DNA from: Geodermatophilus africanus
GTDB lineage: Bacteria > Actinomycetota > Actinomycetes > Mycobacteriales > Geodermatophilaceae
Reading direction: 5' to 3'
Assembly (NCBI RefSeq): GCF_900107105.1
Contig: NZ_FNOT01000005.1
Location: 166,320 to 230,319 of the forward strand
DNA length: 64,000 nt
A model generated the notes under the pieces. It was given only the letters and a program-made list of their open reading frames with translations, made no database searches and was not told where the DNA came from. Below, piece by piece: positions 18,501 to 26,213 of the stretch (position 1 is its first letter; each line of letters opens with the position of its first letter). A program made the position numbers and the translations under genes.

Positions 18501-18587
18501 CGGACCCCGTCCTCCCCACCCCTCGCAGGCTCGGGGCGGGACCCGGGACGGGGCCGCCCTCCTGACTCCCTCGCAGGCTCGGGATGC
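18501..18587. repeat. Interspersed palindromic spacer repeat (double core)
   Basis: GGACCCCGTCCTCCCCACCC, core CTCGCAGGCTCG, then GGGACGGGGCC, followed by a second core. It lies between two convergent genes and forms a strong hairpin, so a bidirectional terminator is the simplest role. Confidence 0.75.
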
Positions 18588-19283
18588 CTAGGAGCGGGCC
18601 AGGCGGATGTGCGCCGCGGTCGGTGAGCAGAGCACCTCGGCGCACTCCAGCGGCGGTGCCCCCTCGAGGTGGGCGAACAGCCGCTCGCCCCCGCCGAGCA
18701 GCAGCGGGACGACCGCGACGTGCAGCTCGTCGACCAGGCCCGCGCGCAGGTACTGCTGCACGGTGGCCGCCCCGCCGCCCAGCCGGACGTCCCGGCCGCC
18801 GGCCGCGGCGAACGCCTGCTCGAGTGCGGACTCGATGCCGTCGGTCACGAAGGTGAAGGTCGTCCCACCGGCCATCTCCACCGGGTCGCGGGCGTGGTGG
18901 GTGAGCACGAGGACGGGGTGGTGGTCCGGCGGCTCGGGGCCCCACCAGCCGGTCCAGTCGCTGCCGTCCCAGGGCCCGCGCACCGGGCCGAACATGTTGC
19001 GCCCCATGATCGTCGCGCCGATGCCCTCCTCGCCGCGGCGCACCAGCTCGTCGTCCACGCCCGTGGTGCCGCCGGGCCGCCCCTGCATGCGGGAGAAGGT
19101 GGCGGTGGCGACCGCCCAGTCGTGCAGGGCCTCACCGCCGACGCCCAGCGGGGCGTCGAGGCCCTGGTCGGGTCCGGCGGCGTAACCGTCGAGGGACACC
19201 GACATCATGTGCACGCGCAGCTTCGGCGCGGGGCGCCTCCTCGGGTCCTCGGGGTGCAGACCCCCGCCGGCCCGCGGACTCAT
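18588..19283 (-). CDS. Dihydrofolate reductase/RibD C-terminal family protein
   Basis: 231-aa NADPH-dependent reductase-like fold. Typical features are LRVHMMSVSLDGYAAGPDQ at the front, a TIMGRNMFGPVRGPW motif and the end block GGRDVRLGGGAATVQQYLRAGLVDELHVAVVPLLLGGGERLF. These stand-alone RibD-C proteins are usually of unknown substrate. The first 22 residues (Pro/Arg/Gly-rich) are not conserved, so the true start may be later, close to LRVH. Confidence 0.85.
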   Translation of the reverse strand: MSPRAGGGLHPEDPRRRPAPKLRVHMMSVSLDGYAAGPDQGLDAPLGVGGEALHDWAVATATFSRMQGRPGGTTGVDDELVRRGEEGIGATIMGRNMFGPVRGPWDGSDWTGWWGPEPPDHHPVLVLTHHARDPVEMAGGTTFTFVTDGIESALEQAFAAAGGRDVRLGGGAATVQQYLRAGLVDELHVAVVPLLLGGGERLFAHLEGAPPLECAEVLCSPTAAHIRLARS

Positions 19284-19293
19284 CGGCGGAGCG

Positions 19294-19896
19294 TCAGCTC
19301 CCGCGGTGGCGACCTGCCGCGGGCCGACGGCCGAGGAAGGCGATCAGGCGGGCCTCCGGGTCCGCGTCCGGCGGCGGGGCCACGGGTGCAGCGAACAGCC
19401 CAGGCCGGGCGTCGTCCTCCACCAGCGACACCGCCGCCTGCAGGAGCGAGGTGGCGAGCCGGGGTGCCATGACGCGGGGCGAACCGCAGGCCGTGGCGAC
19501 GTCCCAGCCGTGGACGGCGAGTTCGATGGCGCCGCCGCGGGCGGCCGCGGGAGCGTGCGCGGCGCGGTCCCCGGTGTCCGGCCGGTCGTCCGCGGTGGCC
19601 GACGTGAGGGTGTCGAGCAGGTGCAGCACCCGGTCCCGGGCGACGGCCGCGGGGTCGGCGCCGTCCGGGCGCAGCGGTGTCGGCAGGGTGAGCTCCCCGG
19701 TGAGCGCCAGGCCGGTGAGGGCGTCGGCGGTGTCGGCGAGGTGCAGCAGGAGCGTCCGCAGGTCCCAGTCCCCGCACGGCGTCGGCCGCCCGAGGTCGGC
19801 GTCGGGGACCTCCGCCAGGCTCTCCAGCGCGTAACCGGCGGCACGCGCGAAGAGGGCGACCTCCGCGGGGACCTCGAGCCGGACCGTGCCCGTCAC
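19294..19896 (-). CDS. TIGR03086-type metal-binding protein (maleylpyruvate isomerase family)
   Basis: 200-aa DinB/MPI-fold protein: the start MTGTVRLEVPAEVALFARAAGYALESL, GDWDLRTLLLHLADTADALTG with a metal-binding His, and IELAVHGWDVATACG. In actinobacteria such proteins are often mycothiol-dependent enzymes. The GTG start overlaps the ArsR-SRPBCC stop (GTGA), so both are in one operon under the same operator. Confidence 0.8.
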   Translation of the reverse strand: MTGTVRLEVPAEVALFARAAGYALESLAEVPDADLGRPTPCGDWDLRTLLLHLADTADALTGLALTGELTLPTPLRPDGADPAAVARDRVLHLLDTLTSATADDRPDTGDRAAHAPAAARGGAIELAVHGWDVATACGSPRVMAPRLATSLLQAAVSLVEDDARPGLFAAPVAPPPDADPEARLIAFLGRRPAAGRHRGS

Positions 19897-20699
19897 GACG
19901 ACCGTCCGGCGGGTGCCATCTCCCACGGCGCCTCCGGCAGCACCTCGCCGGTCTCCAGCAGCGACTTGAGGTTGGCCAGCACCGCGGGCCAGCCGTGCGA
20001 GATCTCGCCGAGCGCGGTCTCGTCGGCCAGGTTCTCGTGGGTCACCGTGAGCCGGACGATCCCGCCCTGCTCCTCGAGGAGGAAGGTCACGACCGAGTCG
20101 CCGCCCGGCGCCCGCTCGCCGTCGGGGGAGCCGAACGTGATCACCAGGCGCCGTGGGCGGTCGGCCTCGAGCACGCGGCCGGCCACGTCGGCGACCCCCG
20201 GGTCGTCGGTGCGCCGGTGCTCCCACCGGGAGCCGGGCTGCCAGTCGGAGACGTTGGCGTGGCCCCAGTAGCGGGCGGTGAGGTCGGCGTCGGTGAGCGC
20301 GTGCCACACCTGCTCGGCGCGGGCGCGGACGTAGGTGACGTACACGTAGGTCGGGACGGAGTCGGACACGACGAGCTCCTCTGCTCGGGACCGGATGGCG
20401 GACAGCGCCACCAGGCGGGGTCGGTCGAAGGACGAGATCCAGCGCTCCCCGATGTCGTGCAGGGGCGCCGGGTTGAGGAAGTGCAGCCGTTCCCGTCCGC
20501 GGCGGACGACGGTCACCAGGCCCGCGTGGACGAGGACGTCGAGGTGCTGCGTGGCCGACTGGCGGGCCATGCCGAGCCGGGCGCAGAGCTCACCCAGCGT
20601 CTGCCCGTCGACTTCGCGCAGCCGGTCGAGGAACAGCCGCCTGGTGGGGTCGGCCAGGGCCTTGAAGACCCTGTCCACGTCCCGGGTACCGGCGGCCAC
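19893..20699 (-). CDS. ArsR-family regulator fused to an SRPBCC (AHSA1) domain
   Basis: 268-aa two-domain protein. The N-terminal winged helix is RVFKALADPTRRLFLDRLREVDGQTLGELCARLGMARQSATQHLDVLVHAGLV; the C-terminal START-like domain begins YVYVTYVRARAEQVWHALTDADL and includes YWGHANVSDWQPGSRWEH. The fold can hold a hydrophobic ligand, so this may be a one-component sensor. GTG at 20699 follows the -10 box by 6 nt, making a leaderless message. The promoter contains a perfect inverted repeat, suggesting autoregulation. The downstream MPI-family gene is coupled. Confidence 0.88.
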   Translation of the reverse strand: MAAGTRDVDRVFKALADPTRRLFLDRLREVDGQTLGELCARLGMARQSATQHLDVLVHAGLVTVVRRGRERLHFLNPAPLHDIGERWISSFDRPRLVALSAIRSRAEELVVSDSVPTYVYVTYVRARAEQVWHALTDADLTARYWGHANVSDWQPGSRWEHRRTDDPGVADVAGRVLEADRPRRLVITFGSPDGERAPGGDSVVTFLLEEQGGIVRLTVTHENLADETALGEISHGWPAVLANLKSLLETGEVLPEAPWEMAPAGRSS

Positions 20700-20705
20700 G
20701 ACCGC

Positions 20706-20735
20706 ATCATGCAGGTGAATGCCTGCATGTGTCAA
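20706..20735 (-). promoter_or_regulatory. Strong promoter with embedded operator for the ArsR-SRPBCC operon
   Basis: Minus-strand TTGACA (20730-20735) and CATGAT (20706-20711) have an 18-nt spacer. Filling that spacer is a perfect inverted repeat, CATGCAGG and CCTGCATG (20708-20715, 20722-20729) with 6 nt between. A dimeric repressor bound here would block polymerase, and the adjacent ArsR-type gene product is the obvious candidate. Confidence 0.75.
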
Positions 20736-20776
20736 CGACGCCGTGCTGACCCGTGGTGGGAGCGGGGAGCCCTCGC

Positions 20777-21586
20777 TCAGCCGCCGAGGCGAGCGCAGTC
20801 GTCGGGACCCAGCGCGGCCGGTGCCGCCGCGCCCAGCTGCTCGAGCACCATGGCCTGGACCAGCGGGTCGCGGGGCAGCTCGCCGTGGCCCACGCGGGCG
20901 CCGGGGCACACCGACTGCACCGGCAGCTCCAGCGCGCCCTCCAGCCGGGCGGACTCCGGCGGGGTCACCGTCTCGTCCTGGTCGGTCCAGATCGACACCC
21001 AGGCCGGCCCCTCGGGCGTCTCGTCGTCCGCGTTGAGCGTGGCCAGCAGCGGGCTGCCGGGGGCCAGCTGGCGACAGGCCTCCGGGCACTGCTCCGGCGC
21101 CACCTGCCCGGCCAGGTCGGCCAGCGCGGTGCCGTGGTGCGGCGAGCCCAGCGTCACGATCCGCCGGGCGAGGCCCGCGCCGCCGTCGGCCGCCCACAGC
21201 CGGGCGACCACGCCGCCCGCGGAGTAGCCGACGACGTCCACGCTCGCCGCGCCGGTGCGCTCCAGGGCCGCGCCGGCCGCCTCGTCCAGCGCCTCGGCGG
21301 CGGCGGCCAGGTCACCGGTGCCCGCGTCGGGCAGCGCCACCACCGTCGCGTCCCGGCCCGCGGCGGCCAGCCGGTCGGCCAGCGGCTGCAGCCCCGCGGT
21401 CGACCCGCCGTAGCCGGGCACGAGCAGCACCGGGCCGGGCGTGCCCTGGGACACCGGCTCGCGACCGGCGGCACCCGACGGCCGGCCGAGCAGCAGCGCC
21501 GCCCCGGTGACCAGGACCGCGACGACCACGAGGGCCAGGACGGCGACGACCAGGCGGCGTCGGGCGGGGGCGAGACCGGCGAGCAC
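20777..21586 (-). CDS. Membrane-anchored alpha/beta hydrolase (lipase-like)
   Basis: 269 aa from GTG at 21586, with an N-terminal anchor (LVVAVLALVVVAVLVTGAALLL) and an extracytoplasmic hydrolase: PGPVLLVPGYGGSTAG forms the oxyanion region, VVGYSAGGVVARLW carries the serine elbow (G-Y-S-A-G), and VTLGSPHHGT follows. A GHGELP segment near the end probably gives the histidine. ATG at 21631 is an alternative start but leaves only 12 bp to the divergent gene. Substrate unknown, likely esters or lipids. Confidence 0.82.
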   Translation of the reverse strand: MLAGLAPARRRLVVAVLALVVVAVLVTGAALLLGRPSGAAGREPVSQGTPGPVLLVPGYGGSTAGLQPLADRLAAAGRDATVVALPDAGTGDLAAAAEALDEAAGAALERTGAASVDVVGYSAGGVVARLWAADGGAGLARRIVTLGSPHHGTALADLAGQVAPEQCPEACRQLAPGSPLLATLNADDETPEGPAWVSIWTDQDETVTPPESARLEGALELPVQSVCPGARVGHGELPRDPLVQAMVLEQLGAAAPAALGPDDCARLGG

Positions 21587-21643
21587 CCCACCACTGTCCC
21601 CGCCCCGCCGGGCCTGGTGGACTGCCGACATGGAGCGGGCGCC

Positions 21644-22300
21644 GTGCTGAGCCGCGAGGAGTACCTCGCCGCCTGGTCGACGTGGCACGGCGGGGCCGAC
21701 CCGGCCGCCAGCCGGCTGGTGCACGGCTGGCTGTCCGGGGTCTACGCGCTGGCCCGCCGGGTCGCCGGCCTGCCGCCGGTCGCGGTCACCGTCGCCGGGC
21801 TGCTCGTCGCGGCGGCCGCGGTCGTCCCCGCCTGGGTCGGCGGTCGGTGGCTGGTGCTCGCCGGGGTGCTGGTCGGGCTCTCGGCCGTCCTCGACGGGCT
21901 CGACGGCGCGCTGGCGATCGCCACCGGCCGGGCCTCGCGCCGCGGCTTCGTCCTCGACTCGGCCGTCGACCGGCTCAGCGAGGGGGCGTTCGCCGCCGCT
22001 CTCTGGGTGGCCGGCGCCCCCGGCTGGCTGGCCGCGGGCTTCGGCGCCCTGTGCTGGCTGCCGGACTACCTGCGCGCCCGGGCCGGGCAGGCCGGCGTCG
22101 CCGAGACCGGGCAGCTGTCGGTCTGGGAGCGCCCGACCCGGGTGGCGATGACCGGCTTCACCCTCGGCGGGGCCGGTGTGGTGGCCGGCCTCGGCTGGGA
22201 CGCGGCGGTGGTCACCTCCGGGACGGCGGTCGGCTGTCTGCTCGGCGTCGTCGGCGTCGCCCAGCTCGGGACGTCGCTGCGGCGGGCGCTGGCCGACTGA
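21644..22300 (+). CDS. CDP-alcohol phosphatidyltransferase family protein (variant motif)
   Basis: 218-aa membrane enzyme family that joins a CDP-activated lipid to an alcohol. The signature should read DG-x2-AR-x8-G-x3-D-x3-D; here it is DGLDGALAIATGRASRR-GFVLDSAVD, so the metal-binding aspartates and glycine are present but the Arg after Ala is Ile. The preceding VTVAGLLVAAAAVVPAWVGG and later LPDYLRARAGQ are typical. It may act on an unusual substrate or be less active. GTG start at 21644. Confidence 0.75.
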   Translation: MLSREEYLAAWSTWHGGADPAASRLVHGWLSGVYALARRVAGLPPVAVTVAGLLVAAAAVVPAWVGGRWLVLAGVLVGLSAVLDGLDGALAIATGRASRRGFVLDSAVDRLSEGAFAAALWVAGAPGWLAAGFGALCWLPDYLRARAGQAGVAETGQLSVWERPTRVAMTGFTLGGAGVVAGLGWDAAVVTSGTAVGCLLGVVGVAQLGTSLRRALAD

Positions 22301-22360
22301 AGGAAGGACCACCCTTCCCCCCGCGCCTCGAAGGCTCGGCACGGGACCCTGGGAGTGGTC
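22301..22360. repeat. Interspersed spacer repeat, degenerate copy
   Basis: AAGGACCACCCTTCCCCC followed by a diverged core (CTCGAAGGCTCG) and GGGACCCTGG. It directly follows the phosphatidyltransferase stop. About 160 bp of featureless GC-rich spacer lie between it and the adenosine kinase start. Confidence 0.5.
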
Positions 22361-22522
22361 GCCGTCCACTGTTCGCCGGCACGCGGTGGGCCCTGGACGG
22401 AGTCGGCGGGACTCTGGAGGATGGCCGCCCGGCGCGCGACCCGGGCGGCTCCTAGGGTGTTGGGGTCGTCCTCCGACGTCCACCGGGCGTCCCGCCGAAC
22501 GCCGTCCCGAGGGAGCGTCCCC

Positions 22523-23500
22523 GTGCCCGTCGCCGTCACCGGCTCCATCGCCACCGACCACCTGATGACGTTCCCGGGGAAGTTCACCGAGCAGTTCATC
22601 GAGGGCCAGCTGGAGAACGTGTCGCTGTCGTTCCTGGTCGACGACCTGGTCCAGCACCGCGGCGGCGCCGGGGCCAACATGGCCTACGGGCTGGGCCTGC
22701 TCGGCCTCGCGCCGGTGCTCGTCGGCGCCGTCGGCAGCGACTTCGCCGACTACGACGCCTGGCTCACCCGACACGGTGTGGACACCGCGAGCGTGCACTG
22801 GTCGGAGCTGAAGCACACCGCCCGCTTCGTCTGCACCACCGACGCGGTGAACAACCAGATCGCGTCGTTCTACTCGGGTGCGATGTCCGAGGCGGCGTGT
22901 ATCGAGCTGGCCCCCGTCGCCGACCGCGTGGGCGCGCTGGACCTGGTCGTGGTGGGGCCCAACGACCCGACGGCGATGGTGCGGCACACCCGGGAGTGCC
23001 GGGACCGCGGCTACCCCTTCGCCGCCGACCCCAGCCAGCAGCTGGCCTGGGCCGACGGCGAGATGATCCGCGACCTCGTCGACGGCGCCGACCTGCTGTT
23101 CACCAACGAGTACGAGGCCGCGCTGCTGCTGCAGAAGACCGGCTGGAGCGACGCCGAGGTGCTCGACCGGGTCGGCACGTGGGTGACCACCCGCGCGGCC
23201 GACGGCGTGCTCGTCCGGCAGGCCGGCGCCGAGCCGATCGAGGTCATCGCCGTGCCGGAGACCAAGCCGGTCGAGCCCACCGGCGGCGGGGACGCGCTGC
23301 GCGCCGGGTTCATCGCCGGCCGGGTGTGGGGGCTGGGTCTGGAGCGGGCCACCCAGCTGGGGTCGGCCGTCGCCACTGAGGCGGTCGAGGTCGTCGGCAC
23401 CCAGGAGTACGAGCTGCGGCGCGAGCCCTTCCTCGAGCGCTTCACCGACGCCTTCGGTCCCGACGCCGCCGAGGAGATCGCCGCGCACCTTCCCGGCTGA
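22523..23500 (+). CDS. adoK: Adenosine kinase (PfkB family, Rv2202c type)
   Basis: 325-aa sugar-kinase-fold enzyme phosphorylating adenosine to AMP (purine salvage). From memory the start MPVAVTGSIATDHLMTFPGKF and SLSFLVDDLVQHRGGAGANMA align closely with mycobacterial AdoK, as do TARFVCTTD, NQIASFYSGAMSEA and ADPSQQLAW. The C-terminal catalytic loop is PTGGGDALRAGF, where Mycobacterium has GVGD; the catalytic Asp is kept. GTG start with GGGAG about 7 nt upstream. Confidence 0.93.
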   Translation: MPVAVTGSIATDHLMTFPGKFTEQFIEGQLENVSLSFLVDDLVQHRGGAGANMAYGLGLLGLAPVLVGAVGSDFADYDAWLTRHGVDTASVHWSELKHTARFVCTTDAVNNQIASFYSGAMSEAACIELAPVADRVGALDLVVVGPNDPTAMVRHTRECRDRGYPFAADPSQQLAWADGEMIRDLVDGADLLFTNEYEAALLLQKTGWSDAEVLDRVGTWVTTRAADGVLVRQAGAEPIEVIAVPETKPVEPTGGGDALRAGFIAGRVWGLGLERATQLGSAVATEAVEVVGTQEYELRREPFLERFTDAFGPDAAEEIAAHLPG

Positions 23501-23601
23501 GCCGGCTCGGCCCACGATCCTCCCGCGAGTCGGGGGAGGTGCGCCCCGGTCGGGCACCGGAACAGCGACTTCCCGGAAGTGGCGCACGGGCGAACACACG
23601 T

Positions 23602-23636
23602 CAGGCGCCCTGTCCCGGGTCGGGAGGGGGCGCCTG
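23602..23636. terminator. Bidirectional hairpin terminator
   Basis: CAGGCGCCC (23602-23610) pairs perfectly with GGGCGCCTG (23628-23636); TCCCG/CGGGA inside extends the stem. It lies between the convergent adoK and flavin reductase-like genes. No T-tract, as is common in high-GC actinobacteria. Confidence 0.75.
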
Positions 23637-23647
23637 AGGTGTGCTCG

Positions 23648-24298
23648 CTACGGCTCGCGCAGCTGCGCGCCGATGGTCGGGTCCTCGGACCAGCGGCGGT
23701 AGGGGATCCGCTTGATCTCGCGGACCTCCCCGAGCGCGGTCCACTCGTTGCCGCCCAACCGGGCCAGGGGCCGCAGGTGCTCGATGCGCGGCCGTCCGCT
23801 CTCGACCGCGCTCTCCCACACGCTGATCAGCTCCACCCGGCCGAACACCACCGTGCTGTCGCCCAGCCGGACCGTCGAGTGCAGCGTGCACTCCACCGCC
23901 ACCGGCGACTCCGCGACCCGCGGGACCCCGACCCGCTCGCTCGGCTCCAGCGCGATGCCCACCTCCTCGGCCTCGCTGACCCCGTGCGGGAAGTCCGTGC
24001 CCGTCGCGTTGACCTGCTCGAACAGCCACTCCGGGGTGAGGCTGACGGTGAACTCGCCGGTCGCCTCCACGTTGTCGAGGGTGTCCTTGCGGCCGACGGA
24101 GGTGAACTGCACGACCGGCGGCGACACGCACGCCACCGTGTAGAAGGAGTGCGGCGCCAGGTTCACCACACCCCCGGTCGAGCGGCTGGCCACCCAGGCG
24201 ATCGGGCGGGGGACCACGATCGAGTTGAGCACCCGGTAGAAGGCGCCGCCGTCCATGGCCGCCGGGTCGAAGTGCACGCGCGCGTTCGGGCTGGTCAC
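23648..24298 (-). CDS. Flavin reductase-like domain protein
   Basis: 216-aa FMN-binding split-barrel protein: FYRVLNSIVVPRPIAWVASRST, NLAPHSFYTVACVSPPVVQFTS and KDTLDNVEATGEFTVSL are the standard flavin-reductase-family blocks. It could supply reduced flavin or act as an oxidoreductase on its own. The GTG start overlaps the glycosyltransferase stop, so it is the last gene of the 24-29 kb carotenoid-type operon, where it might support the CrtO-like enzyme; that link is inference. Confidence 0.88.
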   Translation of the reverse strand: MTSPNARVHFDPAAMDGGAFYRVLNSIVVPRPIAWVASRSTGGVVNLAPHSFYTVACVSPPVVQFTSVGRKDTLDNVEATGEFTVSLTPEWLFEQVNATGTDFPHGVSEAEEVGIALEPSERVGVPRVAESPVAVECTLHSTVRLGDSTVVFGRVELISVWESAVESGRPRIEHLRPLARLGGNEWTALGEVREIKRIPYRRWSEDPTIGAQLREP

Positions 24299-25431
24299 CC
24301 GGCCATGGTCTCCCGCGCCGCCGGGACGCCGCCGACCGGGCGGCCGCGCCACGACAGCGTGCCGCGCCGCCGCCCGGTCAGCGACCCGGCCAGCAGGACG
24401 TCGAACAGCAGCACCGACGCGGGGTGCGCCAGCGAGTCCGGCCAGACCCGGCTGCCCGTCGCCGCGGCCGACGCCGCCCGCCCGGCCACCCCCGCCGCGT
24501 AGCCGACGAGCCCGGCCCGCGACCCGCGCAGCGCGGCCAGCGCGGGCAGCACCCAGACGGCGGTCAGCCCTGCGGCCACCGCGGCACTCGCACCGGGCGA
24601 CCCGCCGACCGAGGCCCACAGCGACTTGGCGTAGCCGGCCCGCAGCGCCGGCCAGCCGTCGTACATCCGGCAGGCGGCCAGCCGCGACCCGTCGACCGGC
24701 ACCGCCCGGCCGCCGGCCCGCTTCACCGCCCGGGCCAGTGCGACGTCCTCGATCACCTCGCCGCGCACCGCGGCGTGCCCGCCGGCCCGCGCGTACGCCG
24801 ACCGCCGGACGGCGAGGAACTGGCCGTTGGCCGCGGTCAGCGACGGCCGCGGCGAGCGCTCGGCCAGCCGCACCGGCAGCGTGGTCACCCACAGCCACGG
24901 GCCGAGCGGCTGCACCAGGCGCTCGGCCACGGTCGCGGTCACCGGACGCGGCCACGGCGAGACCAGGTCGAGGTCGTGCGCCTCGAGGACGGCGACCGCT
25001 GCGGCCACCGCGTCGGGGAAGAGCCGGACGTCGGCGTCCAGGAAGACCAGCACCCCGTCGTCGTCCGGGTCGAGGTCGGCCCCCGTGGCGCAGGCGTGCG
25101 GCTTGCCCAGCCAGCCCGGCGGCGGTTCGGCGGCGGCGACCAGCCGGACCCGCGGGTCGGCGACCGCGCGCACCACGTCGGCGGTGCCGTCGGTGGAGCC
25201 GTCGTCCACCACGACCACGCGCAGGTCCGGGACGCCGTGCTGGGCGAGCACCGCGGCCAGGCAGCCCCCGACCTGCGCCTCCTCGTCCCGCACCGGCAGG
25301 ACGACGGTGACCGGCCGGCGCACCGGCGGCGGGCCCGTCGGGGGACGGCGCAGCAGCGCCACGTTGACCGCCGCGTGCAGCGCCCCGGCGACCGCCGCGC
25401 CGGACAGGACCCGCAGCAGCCGCCCGCTCAC
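24295..25431 (-). CDS. Glycosyltransferase family 2, CruG-like
   Basis: 378-aa membrane GT-A enzyme. VTVVLPVRDEEAQVGGCLAAVL opens the nucleotide-binding fold; VVVVDDGSTDGTADVV, the DxD-like FLDADVRLFP and the acceptor region GEVIEDVALARAVKRAGGRAVPVDGSRLAACRMY follow, then hydrophobic C-terminal helices. The GTG start overlaps the CruF-like stop. CruF next to a GT2 mirrors the CruF-CruG pair of carotenoid glycoside pathways, so the predicted acceptor is a carotenoid hydroxyl; assignment by context. Confidence 0.82.
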   Translation of the reverse strand: MSGRLLRVLSGAAVAGALHAAVNVALLRRPPTGPPPVRRPVTVVLPVRDEEAQVGGCLAAVLAQHGVPDLRVVVVDDGSTDGTADVVRAVADPRVRLVAAAEPPPGWLGKPHACATGADLDPDDDGVLVFLDADVRLFPDAVAAAVAVLEAHDLDLVSPWPRPVTATVAERLVQPLGPWLWVTTLPVRLAERSPRPSLTAANGQFLAVRRSAYARAGGHAAVRGEVIEDVALARAVKRAGGRAVPVDGSRLAACRMYDGWPALRAGYAKSLWASVGGSPGASAAVAAGLTAVWVLPALAALRGSRAGLVGYAAGVAGRAASAAATGSRVWPDSLAHPASVLLFDVLLAGSLTGRRRGTLSWRGRPVGGVPAARETMAG

Positions 25432-26213
25432 CGGCGCGCCCGCACCGCCAGGGCGACCAGCACCGGGACGGCGAGCAGCACGCCCCACGCCGCCGACCCG
25501 GGCAGCCCCAGCCAGCCGGCGTGCGCGACCGCGCCGCCGAGGGTCATCCAGCCCAGCACCAGCAGCGGGGCGCCGTCACCGGTGTCCGGCCCGGACGCCG
25601 TGCGGGCCACCAGCAGGTCGAGCAGCGTCATCAGGACCAGCCCGGCCAGCAGCCAGCCGGCCAGGTTGGTCAGCGGGACGGTGTCGATGCCGGGCAGCGA
25701 GGGCCGCGGGTGCGCCCAGGTCCAGTAGCCGGCCTGCACCATCTGCGGGTCGAGGACGACATCCCACGCGGCGAACACCGCCGCGGCCACCCCCACGCGG
25801 GCCGCGCGTCCGTGGGTGAGCCGGTGGGCCAGCAGCCAGCTCGGCCAGGCCATCATCAGCCAGGCCAGCGGCACGAGGAACGGGACGCCGAACAGCGTGG
25901 GCCCGAGGTCGTCGCTGTAGGAGTACTCGCCGTAGGGGAACCCGGTGGCCAGGCCGACCGACTCGAACACCACGGCGGTGGCCGCGGTGACCAGCAGGAC
26001 CCCGCCCCCGGTGCGGGCGCCCCGGCTGACCGTCGCGTGCACCACGGACACCGTCGAGCCGAGCAGCACGATCGTCCAGCTGACCGCGTCCCGGACCGCG
26101 CCGCCGGCGTCGGTCAGCGGGTAGGCGATCGCGGTGAGCACCAGCAGCACCGCGGGCACCCACGGAAGCGCGGCGGGCCGGCTGACCTGCCGCGCGGAGG
26201 CCAGACCGCTCAC
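25428..26213 (-). CDS. Carotenoid 1,2-hydratase family protein (CruF, PF04240)
   Basis: 261-aa polytopic membrane protein with about seven helices. The family signature FESVGLATGFPYGEYSYSDDLGPTLFGVPFLVPLAWLMMAWPSW and AAWDVVLDPQMVQAGYWTW are clear. CruF enzymes add water across the 1,2 double bond of acyclic psi-ends of lycopene or gamma-carotene. It is coupled at both ends by GTGA overlaps to the CrtO-like and CruG-like genes. Confidence 0.88.
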   Translation of the reverse strand: MSGLASARQVSRPAALPWVPAVLLVLTAIAYPLTDAGGAVRDAVSWTIVLLGSTVSVVHATVSRGARTGGGVLLVTAATAVVFESVGLATGFPYGEYSYSDDLGPTLFGVPFLVPLAWLMMAWPSWLLAHRLTHGRAARVGVAAAVFAAWDVVLDPQMVQAGYWTWAHPRPSLPGIDTVPLTNLAGWLLAGLVLMTLLDLLVARTASGPDTGDGAPLLVLGWMTLGGAVAHAGWLGLPGSAAWGVLLAVPVLVALAVRARR

